31,470 bases of DNA from an uncultured Ruminococcus sp. (lineage in GTDB: Bacteria; Bacillota; Clostridia; Oscillospirales; Ruminococcaceae): positions 1 to 31,470 of the forward strand of contig CAMNJD010000424.1 in NCBI GenBank assembly GCA_946540705.1. Reading direction: 5' to 3'. The notes under the pieces are model-generated. The model ran no database searches. It saw only the letters and a list, made by a program, of their open reading frames with translations, and had not been told where the DNA came from. Made by a program: the position numbers and the translations under genes. How positions within the stretch are numbered: position 1 is the first letter of the stretch; every line of letters starts with the position of its first letter. This document shows positions 13,103 through 20,665 of the stretch, piece after piece.

Positions 13103-14983
13103 TCAAGTGTCTTTTAGATTCGCATTTTCTTCAGATAGTCTCTGATTTTCCTGCTCTAACTGATGAATACGCTGAATCAATTCCGACTCGGTCATAGATT
13201 GTTCAGGAAGACTATACTTTCTTTTCTGCTTGAGATATTCCCTTGTGAGAAATGAACGCATGAATTTGTCACCTATTATGGTCAAGCGTTCTTCTATCCA
13301 TTTATCATTTTCCGGTTTATAGTCTTCAATCTTTTCTGTAAGATCTTGAATTACCTGAGCTGCAAACGAGCCTACACAGCCGTCATTAAGAAAAAAAGAT
13401 CGGTTGTATAAGGAATATATATTTGCGGCAAACGTTTCATCAAATTGCGATTGTTCTCCTCCAACAAGGACGGTGTTCTGTTTGGGCACATCCGAAAGCA
13501 TGATTGGAGAGTGTGTTGTCAGAATAATGTGAACATGAGTGGTGCTATATACGCTTTCTATGAATTGTATGAGCGATTCAATCAGTTGACTTTGCCATTT
13601 CGGATGCAAATAATCATCAATTTCATCCAATAATAAAATGGCATCATCTTCGGATTTTTCTCCTTGATCAGTGTCAAACAAATAGTGTGTGCCGGTTTTC
13701 TCATCATAAGCGCACTTACTGTAAAGCCTAGCCATAATATTCAAGAATGATTGCTCTCCTGAGGATAATCCCCATGAAAAATATAAGAAATCATGAAAAT
13801 CTGCGACTTCCTTGTACTCACTAAAAAATTGCTGAATATCATGAGGAATACTATCCTTAGGTAAGTCCTCTTCCACTGTGGATCGAATCTCGGTCGGGAT
13901 TATGAAGAATGGATCAGAATGAGTTGGAAATGGATATAGTGGGTTTATCTTCGTCATTTCGTTAGATAAGCTATCAATATATTCAAGAAAGCGTAAATAT
14001 TTATCCCGATATGGTTGCATTATTAGATTCTGTGGATCCCCCCAAAAAGTCTCATCTTCAAAAAATGTCTGTACACTTTGAAAAACAGTTTTTTGACCGG
14101 AATGTAGCATATGGTTTAGTAAACTTATATCTGGTTGATCAACCGTATATCCAATTCGATAAATGGCATTCAGAAATAATGCCTTTGCACAATATTCTCT
14201 AAATGCTTCTATATTATTTTCAGCATGTATAGTCAGGAAACGCATTATTATGTAGGTCCAATCACCGCTATCAAGGATATCCCCCCATTTTTTTCTGCAC
14301 CACTCATTAAAAAATTTCTCTTCAAACAAGAAACTCGCAGTTACAAACGGAGGATATCTTAAGGAAAAGCTTTTAATTTGTTCACTAAAACTTTGGATAA
14401 ATGTAATCTGTTTGTTAAATTCTTCCTGAAAGAATAAAACTACACGATCATGTCCGGATTTCTCATCGCCGCTCTTTGTTTTATATAGTAACTTAGGCGT
14501 CGATAAATCATCATTGCCCCTTGGTTGGCTATAGTGAAATTGATCCAAATGAGCAGAATAGTATATACAACGTGTTCTTTCAGCAGCATGATATTCTTTG
14601 ATGTTGCTGATTTCGAGATTATTATATGTTGAACCCAGTCTCAATCCTTCTTCGCTGAATAGATAATCAGCATAATATTTGGTTCCATCGAAAGAAATAG
14701 CGATACAGTCATCCGGGAACCTTCCATATCGCCTTGTAAAAACGTCTTTGATTAGCCTTAAAAGTGTAGTCTTTCCGGCACCATTTCGTCCAACGACACA
14801 AGTAATGTCTATTTGTTTACTATGGAAGCTCTCGATATAATTCAGATTTGTTTCCAAACATTCAATCTGATGTAGTTCTTCATTGTAGTGAAATTTGACA
14901 CGATTAGTGAAATTCACTTCATAGTTCTTTAAGCACTTATATTTTTTTACCCAGATATATTGGATTACTAAGCCCATCGTCAT
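13103..14983 (-). CDS. ABC/SMC-like ATPase, PtuA-like (Septu-type system)
   Basis: This is a 626-residue ATPase: Walker A GRNGAGKT (65-72), a long insertion with helical regions, signature LSSGEQ (~410), Walker B AILLLDEIDDYLHP (~450), H-loop TTHSP (~480) and a C-terminal leucine-zipper-like coiled coil (last ~30 residues). In Septu, PtuA-type ATPases assemble with the HNH nuclease and sense phage infection. Three in-frame ATGs (14986, 14983, 14977) follow AAGGAGG; 14983 or 14977 have the better spacing. The gene follows its own promoter at 15041-15069 and is the first of two genes. No retron reverse transcriptase or msr-msd is present nearby. Confidence 0.85.
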   Translation of the reverse strand: MTMGLVIQYIWVKKYKCLKNYEVNFTNRVKFHYNEELHQIECLETNLNYIESFHSKQIDITCVVGRNGAGKTTLLRLIKDVFTRRYGRFPDDCIAISFDGTKYYADYLFSEEGLRLGSTYNNLEISNIKEYHAAERTRCIYYSAHLDQFHYSQPRGNDDLSTPKLLYKTKSGDEKSGHDRVVLFFQEEFNKQITFIQSFSEQIKSFSLRYPPFVTASFLFEEKFFNEWCRKKWGDILDSGDWTYIIMRFLTIHAENNIEAFREYCAKALFLNAIYRIGYTVDQPDISLLNHMLHSGQKTVFQSVQTFFEDETFWGDPQNLIMQPYRDKYLRFLEYIDSLSNEMTKINPLYPFPTHSDPFFIIPTEIRSTVEEDLPKDSIPHDIQQFFSEYKEVADFHDFLYFSWGLSSGEQSFLNIMARLYSKCAYDEKTGTHYLFDTDQGEKSEDDAILLLDEIDDYLHPKWQSQLIESLIQFIESVYSTTHVHIILTTHSPIMLSDVPKQNTVLVGGEQSQFDETFAANIYSLYNRSFFLNDGCVGSFAAQVIQDLTEKIEDYKPENDKWIEERLTIIGDKFMRSFLTREYLKQKRKYSLPEQSMTESELIQRIHQLEQENQRLSEENANLKDT

Positions 14984-15040
14984 CATGCCTCCTTATACTG
15001 CGTATGCACGCTGCTTTTCAGATAAGATAATAACATATTC

Positions 15041-15069
15041 ATTGTATCATAATAAGAATCCATAGTCAA
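15041..15069 (-). promoter_or_regulatory. Promoter of the Septu-like operon
   Basis: Minus strand TTGACT (15064-15069), 17 bp, TACAAT (15041-15046). The ~50-nt leader carries AAGGAGG directly before the ATPase ATG. Confidence 0.7.
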
Positions 15070-15248
15070 GGGTATATGCCGGAATAACGACCATAGCAAC
15101 AGCAATACCGAACCGTAACGCACTATGCCGGATAAAAACGCACTGGTTTCAGCGCAGGAGCATCCATCCTTCACACCCGACACAAATGAATTTTTGAGCC
15201 GAAAAGTCCGTTCATCTCTAATAATAGCGAGCCTAATCAAGATGAAAA

Positions 15249-15285
15249 AGGCGAAGGCAACGGAAGGCACCCGATGCTTTCGCCT
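15249..15285 (-). terminator. Terminator of the seven-gene defence operon
   Basis: Minus-strand AGGCGAA...TTCGCCT stem (15279-15285 with 15249-15255) with inner pairing, followed by TTTTTC. It is the end of the operon that starts at 24868. Confidence 0.65.
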
Positions 15286-15292
15286 GTTTTCA

Positions 15293-15314
15293 AAGTTGAC
15301 ACTTGTGTCAACTT
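15293..15314. repeat. 22-bp palindrome (AAGTTGACAC-TT-GTGTCAACTT)
   Basis: Two perfect 10-bp arms with a TT centre, 27 bp past the last gene of the defence operon. It is a second hairpin terminator element, an operator or a recombination site. No gene was found in 15070-15340. Confidence 0.6.
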
Positions 15315-15340
15315 ATAGATATAGAGCTACGTAATAAGGC

Positions 15341-15574
15341 TCAAAGCAAATTGTCAATTAGCAGCTTTATTAGGTACTTAGCAGTCTCCTGATCCAACTG
15401 CAGCGATTGACTGATTTTTTCAGGTTGCTGTCTTGTAGCTTTTCCATAGGTATCAATTTGAAAATACTTTTTTCCGTCCTCCTCAAAAACCGTATATGTA
15501 GCGCGAACTTCGGTGTGTACGCTATTGCGCTCTTTATCTTCACGCGTGAGATTCGCTTCGTTAAGCAATGCCAT
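15341..15574 (-). CDS. Small conserved protein of the restriction-like operon
   Basis: This is a 77-residue protein with ATG 15574 behind GGAGAG, overlapping the vsr gene by 14 bp. It contains HTEVRATYTVFEEDGKKYFQIDTYG and a PEKISQSLQLD segment. I associate this pattern with a family of small ORFs at the ends of restriction and Z1-type operons, whose function is unknown. It is predicted to be a small alpha/beta protein, with no nuclease or HTH motif. Its tight coupling argues for a functional role, for example an inhibitor, chaperone or specificity accessory. Confidence 0.65.
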   Translation of the reverse strand: MALLNEANLTREDKERNSVHTEVRATYTVFEEDGKKYFQIDTYGKATRQQPEKISQSLQLDQETAKYLIKLLIDNLL

Positions 15575-15980
15575 TATAATCTCTCCTTATTGAATCCGCT
15601 AGCTTTTTAAGCTGCTCATCAGACACTTCACATTCCCAAATGACGATCACGCGCCATCCCATTGATTTCAGCTTCTGGTAATGCTCGGAATCTCGTTTCA
15701 CATTACCGTCGATCTTCTTGTTCCAGTAATCGGTGTTGCTTTTAGGCATAACAAACCTTGGACAATTATGTTTATGCCAGAAACAACCGTTTACAAATAC
15801 TGCGGTTTTATACTTTGGCAGTACAATATCCGGTTTGCCGGGGTATCGCTTGTCATTTTTTCGAAAGCGAAATCCGCATTTGTGCAAGTATGACCGTACC
15901 CGCACCTCCGGCTTTGTATTGTTCGACCTAATACGAGACATATTGTAGCTGCGAACTTCTTTCGAATGATTATCTGCCAT
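15561..15980 (-). CDS. vsr: Very-short-patch repair endonuclease (Vsr)
   Basis: This is a 139-residue protein with all Vsr landmarks: MSRIRSNNTKPEVRVRSYL at the N-terminus, PGKPDIVLPKYKTAVFVNGCFWHKHNC in the middle (catalytic Asp in PDIV, and the FVNGCFWH zinc/active-site segment) and a C-terminal WECEV. It nicks next to the T of T:G mismatches created by deamination of 5-methylcytosine, protecting host DNA from mutation at Dcm sites. It overlaps dcm by 11 bp and follows it, the usual pairing. ATG 15980 is preceded by AAGGA. Confidence 0.92.
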   Translation of the reverse strand: MADNHSKEVRSYNMSRIRSNNTKPEVRVRSYLHKCGFRFRKNDKRYPGKPDIVLPKYKTAVFVNGCFWHKHNCPRFVMPKSNTDYWNKKIDGNVKRDSEHYQKLKSMGWRVIVIWECEVSDEQLKKLADSIRRDYNGIA

Positions 15981-17640
15981 CGTTGTCCTTCTTTAGCAAT
16001 TCTTTAACTTGCTTTGCGATTGCTTTCGCCATAATCGGCGGAACTGCATTTCCAACCTGCTGATACTGCTGATCCTTTGAGCCGTAGAATCTAAAGCTGT
16101 CCGGAAATGTTTGCAGCCGAGCGGCCTCTCGAATACTGATTGCACGGTCTAATCTGGGGTGTATCCACATGGACTTGCGGACGTTAACCACTGTTCCGCA
16201 CGGTTCCTGATAATTCAATCTAAGATAGATGGTGTTTTGTGTCCTCTTAGGGTCTGTATAGGTATTAGACTTCATTTCCTCCGACAAAGCATGAAAGTTT
16301 TGCCCTTCTCTGATTGCTTTGAATCGGGATAATGCCGTCGGAGTAGTTTTTGTCACAATATGATTCCAAATAACGGCTGAATCTCTTAACTTATACAGAG
16401 GCCCGGTTCTGACCTTAACAGCAGGGACAGCACCATGATCCTCAGCAATGTCATCAACTGTTGAGACCTTTTCGAGATCGGCGATCGCATCCTCCACTTT
16501 AGAATAATCCTCTGGCTTAACTTTAGGCGCAGGAAGATCAGGCTCCTCGGAAATGCCTCTTTGAACACCAATAATAACAAACCTCATTCTTTTTTGCGGT
16601 GCTCCGTAATTAGCTGCGCAAAGCACATCGGATTTCAGCGCGTAATTATATGTATCAGACTGAAGTATCTTTGACAAATACTCAAATACGGCGAATGTAC
16701 GCACAGAGATTTTTAATCCGCACTCAGTATTTACATCATCAATAACAATATGATTAGTGAGGATTTCCTTCATTCGGCTTAACATTCGCTGAATCATAAG
16801 AGCGGGTTCAATTGATTCACGGATCTTCGCAAGGTTCAGGGTTTGTTCAAAATAATTCAAAATGCATTTGCATGCCCGAAGTGATTCACACACAATAGGA
16901 TTATCGGAATTAGCCTCAGCTGAATTAAAATAAGACGTGATTGCTTTATAAATCCTGCTTTTATGCTTTTCTAATGTGGTTTGAAGTTTTGCCGCGTTTT
17001 TGGAGAACTTATAGATAACTCTTAATTCTGTCTGGAGAGCATCCGGCCATTCATACTGTTCGATTTTTTCAAGGTCGCCGATATACGCCTCAGCACCTTC
17101 AAAATAGAACTGTTCGTCCAGTAAAATCAGCGAGTCGTCACGGGTTTCTATTCCATAGCGCTCAACCGCCTCCACGTCGCCCTGTTCCAAATAGAATCGG
17201 TGGACATCCGATTTCAGCATACTGACGTTTTCCATGACAAACGCTTTAGGCCGCAGCTCAGTGATTGCCCGAATATATTGTTTAACCAATTTATTATTCA
17301 GATTTATAGCAGCATACCTTTGTCTGTTAGCATTTGAAAAGCCTTGGCAGGGCGGACCGCCAATTACAACATCGATAGGACCGTATAGCCGTTGTATTTC
17401 TTGATAATCGGCAGTACAAACATCGCCGTATACATCTGTCCCCGGATGGTTTTTTCTATATGTCTCCTGCATATATGGGTTGTTCTCAAATGCAGCCCGT
17501 ATATTAAACCGTATATTTCCCTTTATTTGCTTAAAACCTAAACTCAAGCCTCCGGCTCCGGCAAACAGATCAACAGTGTTATATTCTTTTATTTTTTTCT
17601 TTTCAGACGCAGATTGATTTCTCTTTGACTTCTTACTCAT
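15970..17640 (-). CDS. dcm: DNA (cytosine-5) methyltransferase with long insertion
   Basis: This is a 556-residue C5 methyltransferase: motif I DLFAGAGGLSLGF (24-36), motif IV GGPPCQGFS (94-102; Cys nucleophile 98), motif VI ENV (137-139), motif VIII QKRMRFVIIG (349-358) and motif X QVGNAVPP (~530). The stretch between motif VI and VIII is about 190 residues longer than in simple C5 methyltransferases, with helical content and no recognised domain. The target-recognition region follows motif VIII. The start is ATG 17640, with AAGGA 7 nt upstream, overlapping the AIPR gene by 8 bp; the longer form from 17679 is unlikely. It would modify host DNA so that the operon's nuclease(s) attack unmodified (or differently modified) phage DNA. 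Confidence 0.9.
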   Translation of the reverse strand: MSKKSKRNQSASEKKKIKEYNTVDLFAGAGGLSLGFKQIKGNIRFNIRAAFENNPYMQETYRKNHPGTDVYGDVCTADYQEIQRLYGPIDVVIGGPPCQGFSNANRQRYAAINLNNKLVKQYIRAITELRPKAFVMENVSMLKSDVHRFYLEQGDVEAVERYGIETRDDSLILLDEQFYFEGAEAYIGDLEKIEQYEWPDALQTELRVIYKFSKNAAKLQTTLEKHKSRIYKAITSYFNSAEANSDNPIVCESLRACKCILNYFEQTLNLAKIRESIEPALMIQRMLSRMKEILTNHIVIDDVNTECGLKISVRTFAVFEYLSKILQSDTYNYALKSDVLCAANYGAPQKRMRFVIIGVQRGISEEPDLPAPKVKPEDYSKVEDAIADLEKVSTVDDIAEDHGAVPAVKVRTGPLYKLRDSAVIWNHIVTKTTPTALSRFKAIREGQNFHALSEEMKSNTYTDPKRTQNTIYLRLNYQEPCGTVVNVRKSMWIHPRLDRAISIREAARLQTFPDSFRFYGSKDQQYQQVGNAVPPIMAKAIAKQVKELLKKDNDGR

Positions 17641-19714
17641 CCTTAAATCCTTCGTTTCTTGCTTTTTCAAGAAGTGCAAGCAATCTCTTGCTTTCTACAG
17701 AATTTGGCAGTTTCAATGGTATTTGGCAGGCTTTTTTCAATGCTTGCTGATCTCTCATTTCAATCAGACGATGCATAACTGCAAATTCTGTGAGCTTTTT
17801 CCAGAACTCTGCCGGGTATTTTACTACTTCCGCTTCAGCATTGATATCGTTTGTCATGCGCTGGTCTTTTTTTGCCTGCTTTTCAGCAGCTTTCGCTAAT
17901 CCGTTATCCGTAAGGCAAATTTCAAGTTCTTCCGGCAAGGAGATCGAGAGCTTCTTTACGCCATCCCAGCACTCTTGCTTTTTACACCACTGTGTAACGT
18001 TAATAATACGCCGCTCAGGATCAGTAATCTGGAAGAATACTTTTTCTGAGATTTCCAGAAGGCACTTTTGGACTATTTCCGGCAAATCTTGTTTATTCCA
18101 AATCAAAATTAAATCGAAATCATTTCCGGGGAACTGCTTAATAACAAGATGATGGAATAGTGCAATGGTATAGTAAATGATGTTTGCACGATAACCGCCT
18201 TCATACCACGGCAGCTTAGGAATTTGCTTCTCTAAGAATTGGAACATCAACAAAAGCGCAGCAGTTGACTCGAAGTATCGCTCATTAAACTTCGTGTCGT
18301 CTTTCTCCCACATATCGTCAATCCATTCGGCAAAAGCATTGAAATTGGTCTGCGCACCGCGGCTAACCGTATGGGGGTTCATAAGCCATGTATTCTGCAC
18401 TTTCGCTAAGTCGGTCTTTTTTATAACCTTGTTTTTAGGGTGCTGAAGCGCAAATTGACGCTTTTTAGCAGGGGTAAGATGCATTTGTTCCTGCAAATAC
18501 TGACCTCTTGCTCGTTCGTAGAACCATTTGGTTTCGTATTGAGCTCCATCTGTTGCGGGAGCAAACAGTCTTCTGGATATAGTCTCCATTCGCCTGTGGA
18601 ATGGGTGGCTGGCAAAGAAATCGGCATCGCTGACCTTATTCTGGCTGTTGGATGATCTGGAAATATTGCGAATTAGGGTATCTGTGTCATCCTGTGACGC
18701 AGTTGCAGCAATTTCAGTCAGCTTCATTTGCACGAATACTTCGTCGAGCTTCGCTTTATCTCTGAATCTGGCGTTTGAGATCGACGCTGTAGTCTGACCT
18801 CCGTTAATGATCTGAAAATCCCGCGCAAACGTTATAAATCTGCCATGATCGGTATCTTCGACCTTCACATCCAGTGCAGTCGCAGAAATACCATTATTGA
18901 AAGCAAAAAACATTTTCGGTTCTTTCAGCAGCGTAGTGCGGATCTGTTTGTTCACGGCGACTTTTGTCGAAAGAAAAGAACGAACATTTCCTTCGAGCAA
19001 GCGGCTGCCATATTTATCATAAATGTCAGCTAATACACATCCCGGAATAATGCCTAAATAGCTGGTATAGTTTTCAGAAGCCGCACTGCTGGCCTCAATA
19101 CAGGGAATTCCTTCCTCGCAAAAATCCAGAAAGTTGAGCTCTACAACCTGTCGGCTCAGATCCGAGCAGCAAACTCGGTATAGTCTCTCAATATCCCAGA
19201 TTTGCCCTTCAACCGGCAGATCTTCATAGTTATCGAGTTCGATGCTCTTGATTAATGAGCTCATGTCTGCATCAGTAAAAATCAGCAGCTTAAATTTTCG
19301 TATCCGTGTACTGTTGTAGCGCATGAGGTCAATCAAATCCGCACAAGGGGTGCTCATCTCAATTTCTTCATGGAGTTTTGATTTGAGCGCCATGTCGATA
19401 AATAGTCTGAGCTGTCCAAACAGGCGGTTAGCGGCAGCATTCGTGATCGTGCTGTCTTCAAACGAACCGCTGTAATCAGCAATAATTAAGTAAAGCGTAT
19501 TATCGAATTCGTCGAAATTATAGCCGTCTACTCGATACTTACGATTGCTCTTAGTACCTGTATAAAATGATGGCTGAAAATCTGACAGCACTTCTGAATC
19601 GATTAAGTACTGTGCCATTTCATTAACGAATGCGGCACATGATCCCTCACCGGAAACAGCAGCTGCTGCTTTCACTCCCGTGAGAAAATCCTGCTTAAAT
19701 TCCAGCGAATCCAT
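17633..19714 (-). CDS. AIPR-domain protein
   Basis: This is a 693-residue protein carrying the AIPR (abortive infection phage resistance) signature: FAFNNGISATA (residues ~270-280) and QIINGGQTTAS (~301-311). The N-terminal ~80 residues (VDGYNFDEFDNTLYLIIADY) look like the nuclease-like strand pattern common in this family. The C-terminal ~350 residues are helical. It lies between DUF4420 and dcm in an operon of conflict genes. Known associations are with Z1/MutL-like/DUF4420 loci. The likely role is a defence effector or recognition subunit. ATG 19714 is preceded by GGAGGCG. Confidence 0.87.
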   Translation of the reverse strand: MDSLEFKQDFLTGVKAAAAVSGEGSCAAFVNEMAQYLIDSEVLSDFQPSFYTGTKSNRKYRVDGYNFDEFDNTLYLIIADYSGSFEDSTITNAAANRLFGQLRLFIDMALKSKLHEEIEMSTPCADLIDLMRYNSTRIRKFKLLIFTDADMSSLIKSIELDNYEDLPVEGQIWDIERLYRVCCSDLSRQVVELNFLDFCEEGIPCIEASSAASENYTSYLGIIPGCVLADIYDKYGSRLLEGNVRSFLSTKVAVNKQIRTTLLKEPKMFFAFNNGISATALDVKVEDTDHGRFITFARDFQIINGGQTTASISNARFRDKAKLDEVFVQMKLTEIAATASQDDTDTLIRNISRSSNSQNKVSDADFFASHPFHRRMETISRRLFAPATDGAQYETKWFYERARGQYLQEQMHLTPAKKRQFALQHPKNKVIKKTDLAKVQNTWLMNPHTVSRGAQTNFNAFAEWIDDMWEKDDTKFNERYFESTAALLLMFQFLEKQIPKLPWYEGGYRANIIYYTIALFHHLVIKQFPGNDFDLILIWNKQDLPEIVQKCLLEISEKVFFQITDPERRIINVTQWCKKQECWDGVKKLSISLPEELEICLTDNGLAKAAEKQAKKDQRMTNDINAEAEVVKYPAEFWKKLTEFAVMHRLIEMRDQQALKKACQIPLKLPNSVESKRLLALLEKARNEGFKDE

Positions 19715-19726
19715 TATAACGCCTCC

Positions 19727-20665
19727 TTACTTTTTCCATTGAGCCAGACTTGATAAACTGATAGAATAGCTGCATTGTGTAATCGGGGCAGGCAGTGATG
19801 ACCGCTTTATACGAGGAAAACTGCTAGTCACACTATATGCCTCTGTGCCGGCGATGTAATAATATTGCTGATCATACTCTGGTAAATCCATATATCCTGC
19901 ATTGCTCAGCTTTGCATGGAAAGCATCCGCAGCAGCGTAATTGCTTTGCAGCAGAGATAATACCGATTCAACCATTTTTTTGAGCGTAACGCCGTTTGGC
20001 TTCGTATCGGCACACTTGTCGGCTCGAACTACAATCAGTTCTCCAACCTCATCATTGTCCAGCTGTTCAATAGAGGAAATGCTGATTTCAACAGAAGACA
20101 AGCCTGTGGTCTTGATCTCGTGCCATCCATCTTGATACTGAAAGTCCTGATCAGCACCTTCCGGTCCAACCCAGCCAGCCACAGCATCTGTCGGATTCAT
20201 TCCGGAGTGAAGTTTGCTTCGCAAATAATAGAGTTCTCCGATCAGTCCTTTTTGTGCGGCGTTGCTCATCAATGCGCTGCGCTGATGCTCAAGCAGCTTA
20301 ATCCATTGCCTATATCTTCCGATCACGCGAATAAGCGCATTTGCTGGAGTTTGTTCGGTGCTGGAATAGCGAATAATATCGCCGCACATTGCTATATATA
20401 CTTCCTCCATTTCTCTGGAGACAAGTATAAAGGCAATTGCATACTTTCCGTCTTGACGCTGTGCGCAGTTAAACACAATACTTTTCAGCGATTCTACATT
20501 TTTGACAGGCGAATCACTGATAAGAATTACTGCTTTCTGTGTCGGCGCATAGTAACCTACATACCATTCCAACGGATGCTGGACAGACAGCTGCACAGTT
20601 GAGCCGTTATACGGCTGAACACGATTCCATGCCTCATGAAGCTGTTTTTCATAATCATTCATCAT
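19727..20665 (-). CDS. PD-(D/E)XK nuclease-like protein (DUF4420/PF14390)
   Basis: This is a 312-residue protein with a recognisable PD-(D/E)XK core: E144 (GLIGEL), D174 (GADQDF) and E183-I-K185 (HEIKTTG). It is expected to be the operon's restriction nuclease. The N-terminal 130 residues resemble the DUF4420 substrate domain with ISDSPVK. Start ATG 20665 (or 20662) is preceded by GAGG and overlaps the Z1 gene by 11 bp, so the genes are translationally coupled. It follows the Z1 helicase and precedes AIPR. Confidence 0.86.
   Translation of the reverse strand: MMNDYEKQLHEAWNRVQPYNGSTVQLSVQHPLEWYVGYYAPTQKAVILISDSPVKNVESLKSIVFNCAQRQDGKYAIAFILVSREMEEVYIAMCGDIIRYSSTEQTPANALIRVIGRYRQWIKLLEHQRSALMSNAAQKGLIGELYYLRSKLHSGMNPTDAVAGWVGPEGADQDFQYQDGWHEIKTTGLSSVEISISSIEQLDNDEVGELIVVRADKCADTKPNGVTLKKMVESVLSLLQSNYAAADAFHAKLSNAGYMDLPEYDQQYYYIAGTEAYSVTSSFPRIKRSSLPAPITQCSYSISLSSLAQWKK

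Noticed and set aside
11790..15000. Possible retron (PtuAB effector pair)
   Set aside because: No reverse transcriptase or msr-msd-like structure near the pair.
14983..15270. A 95-codon minus-strand open frame upstream of the Septu ATPase
   Set aside because: It covers the promoter TTGACT/TACAAT of that operon, ends in the ATPase ribosome-binding site and has no start signal of its own.
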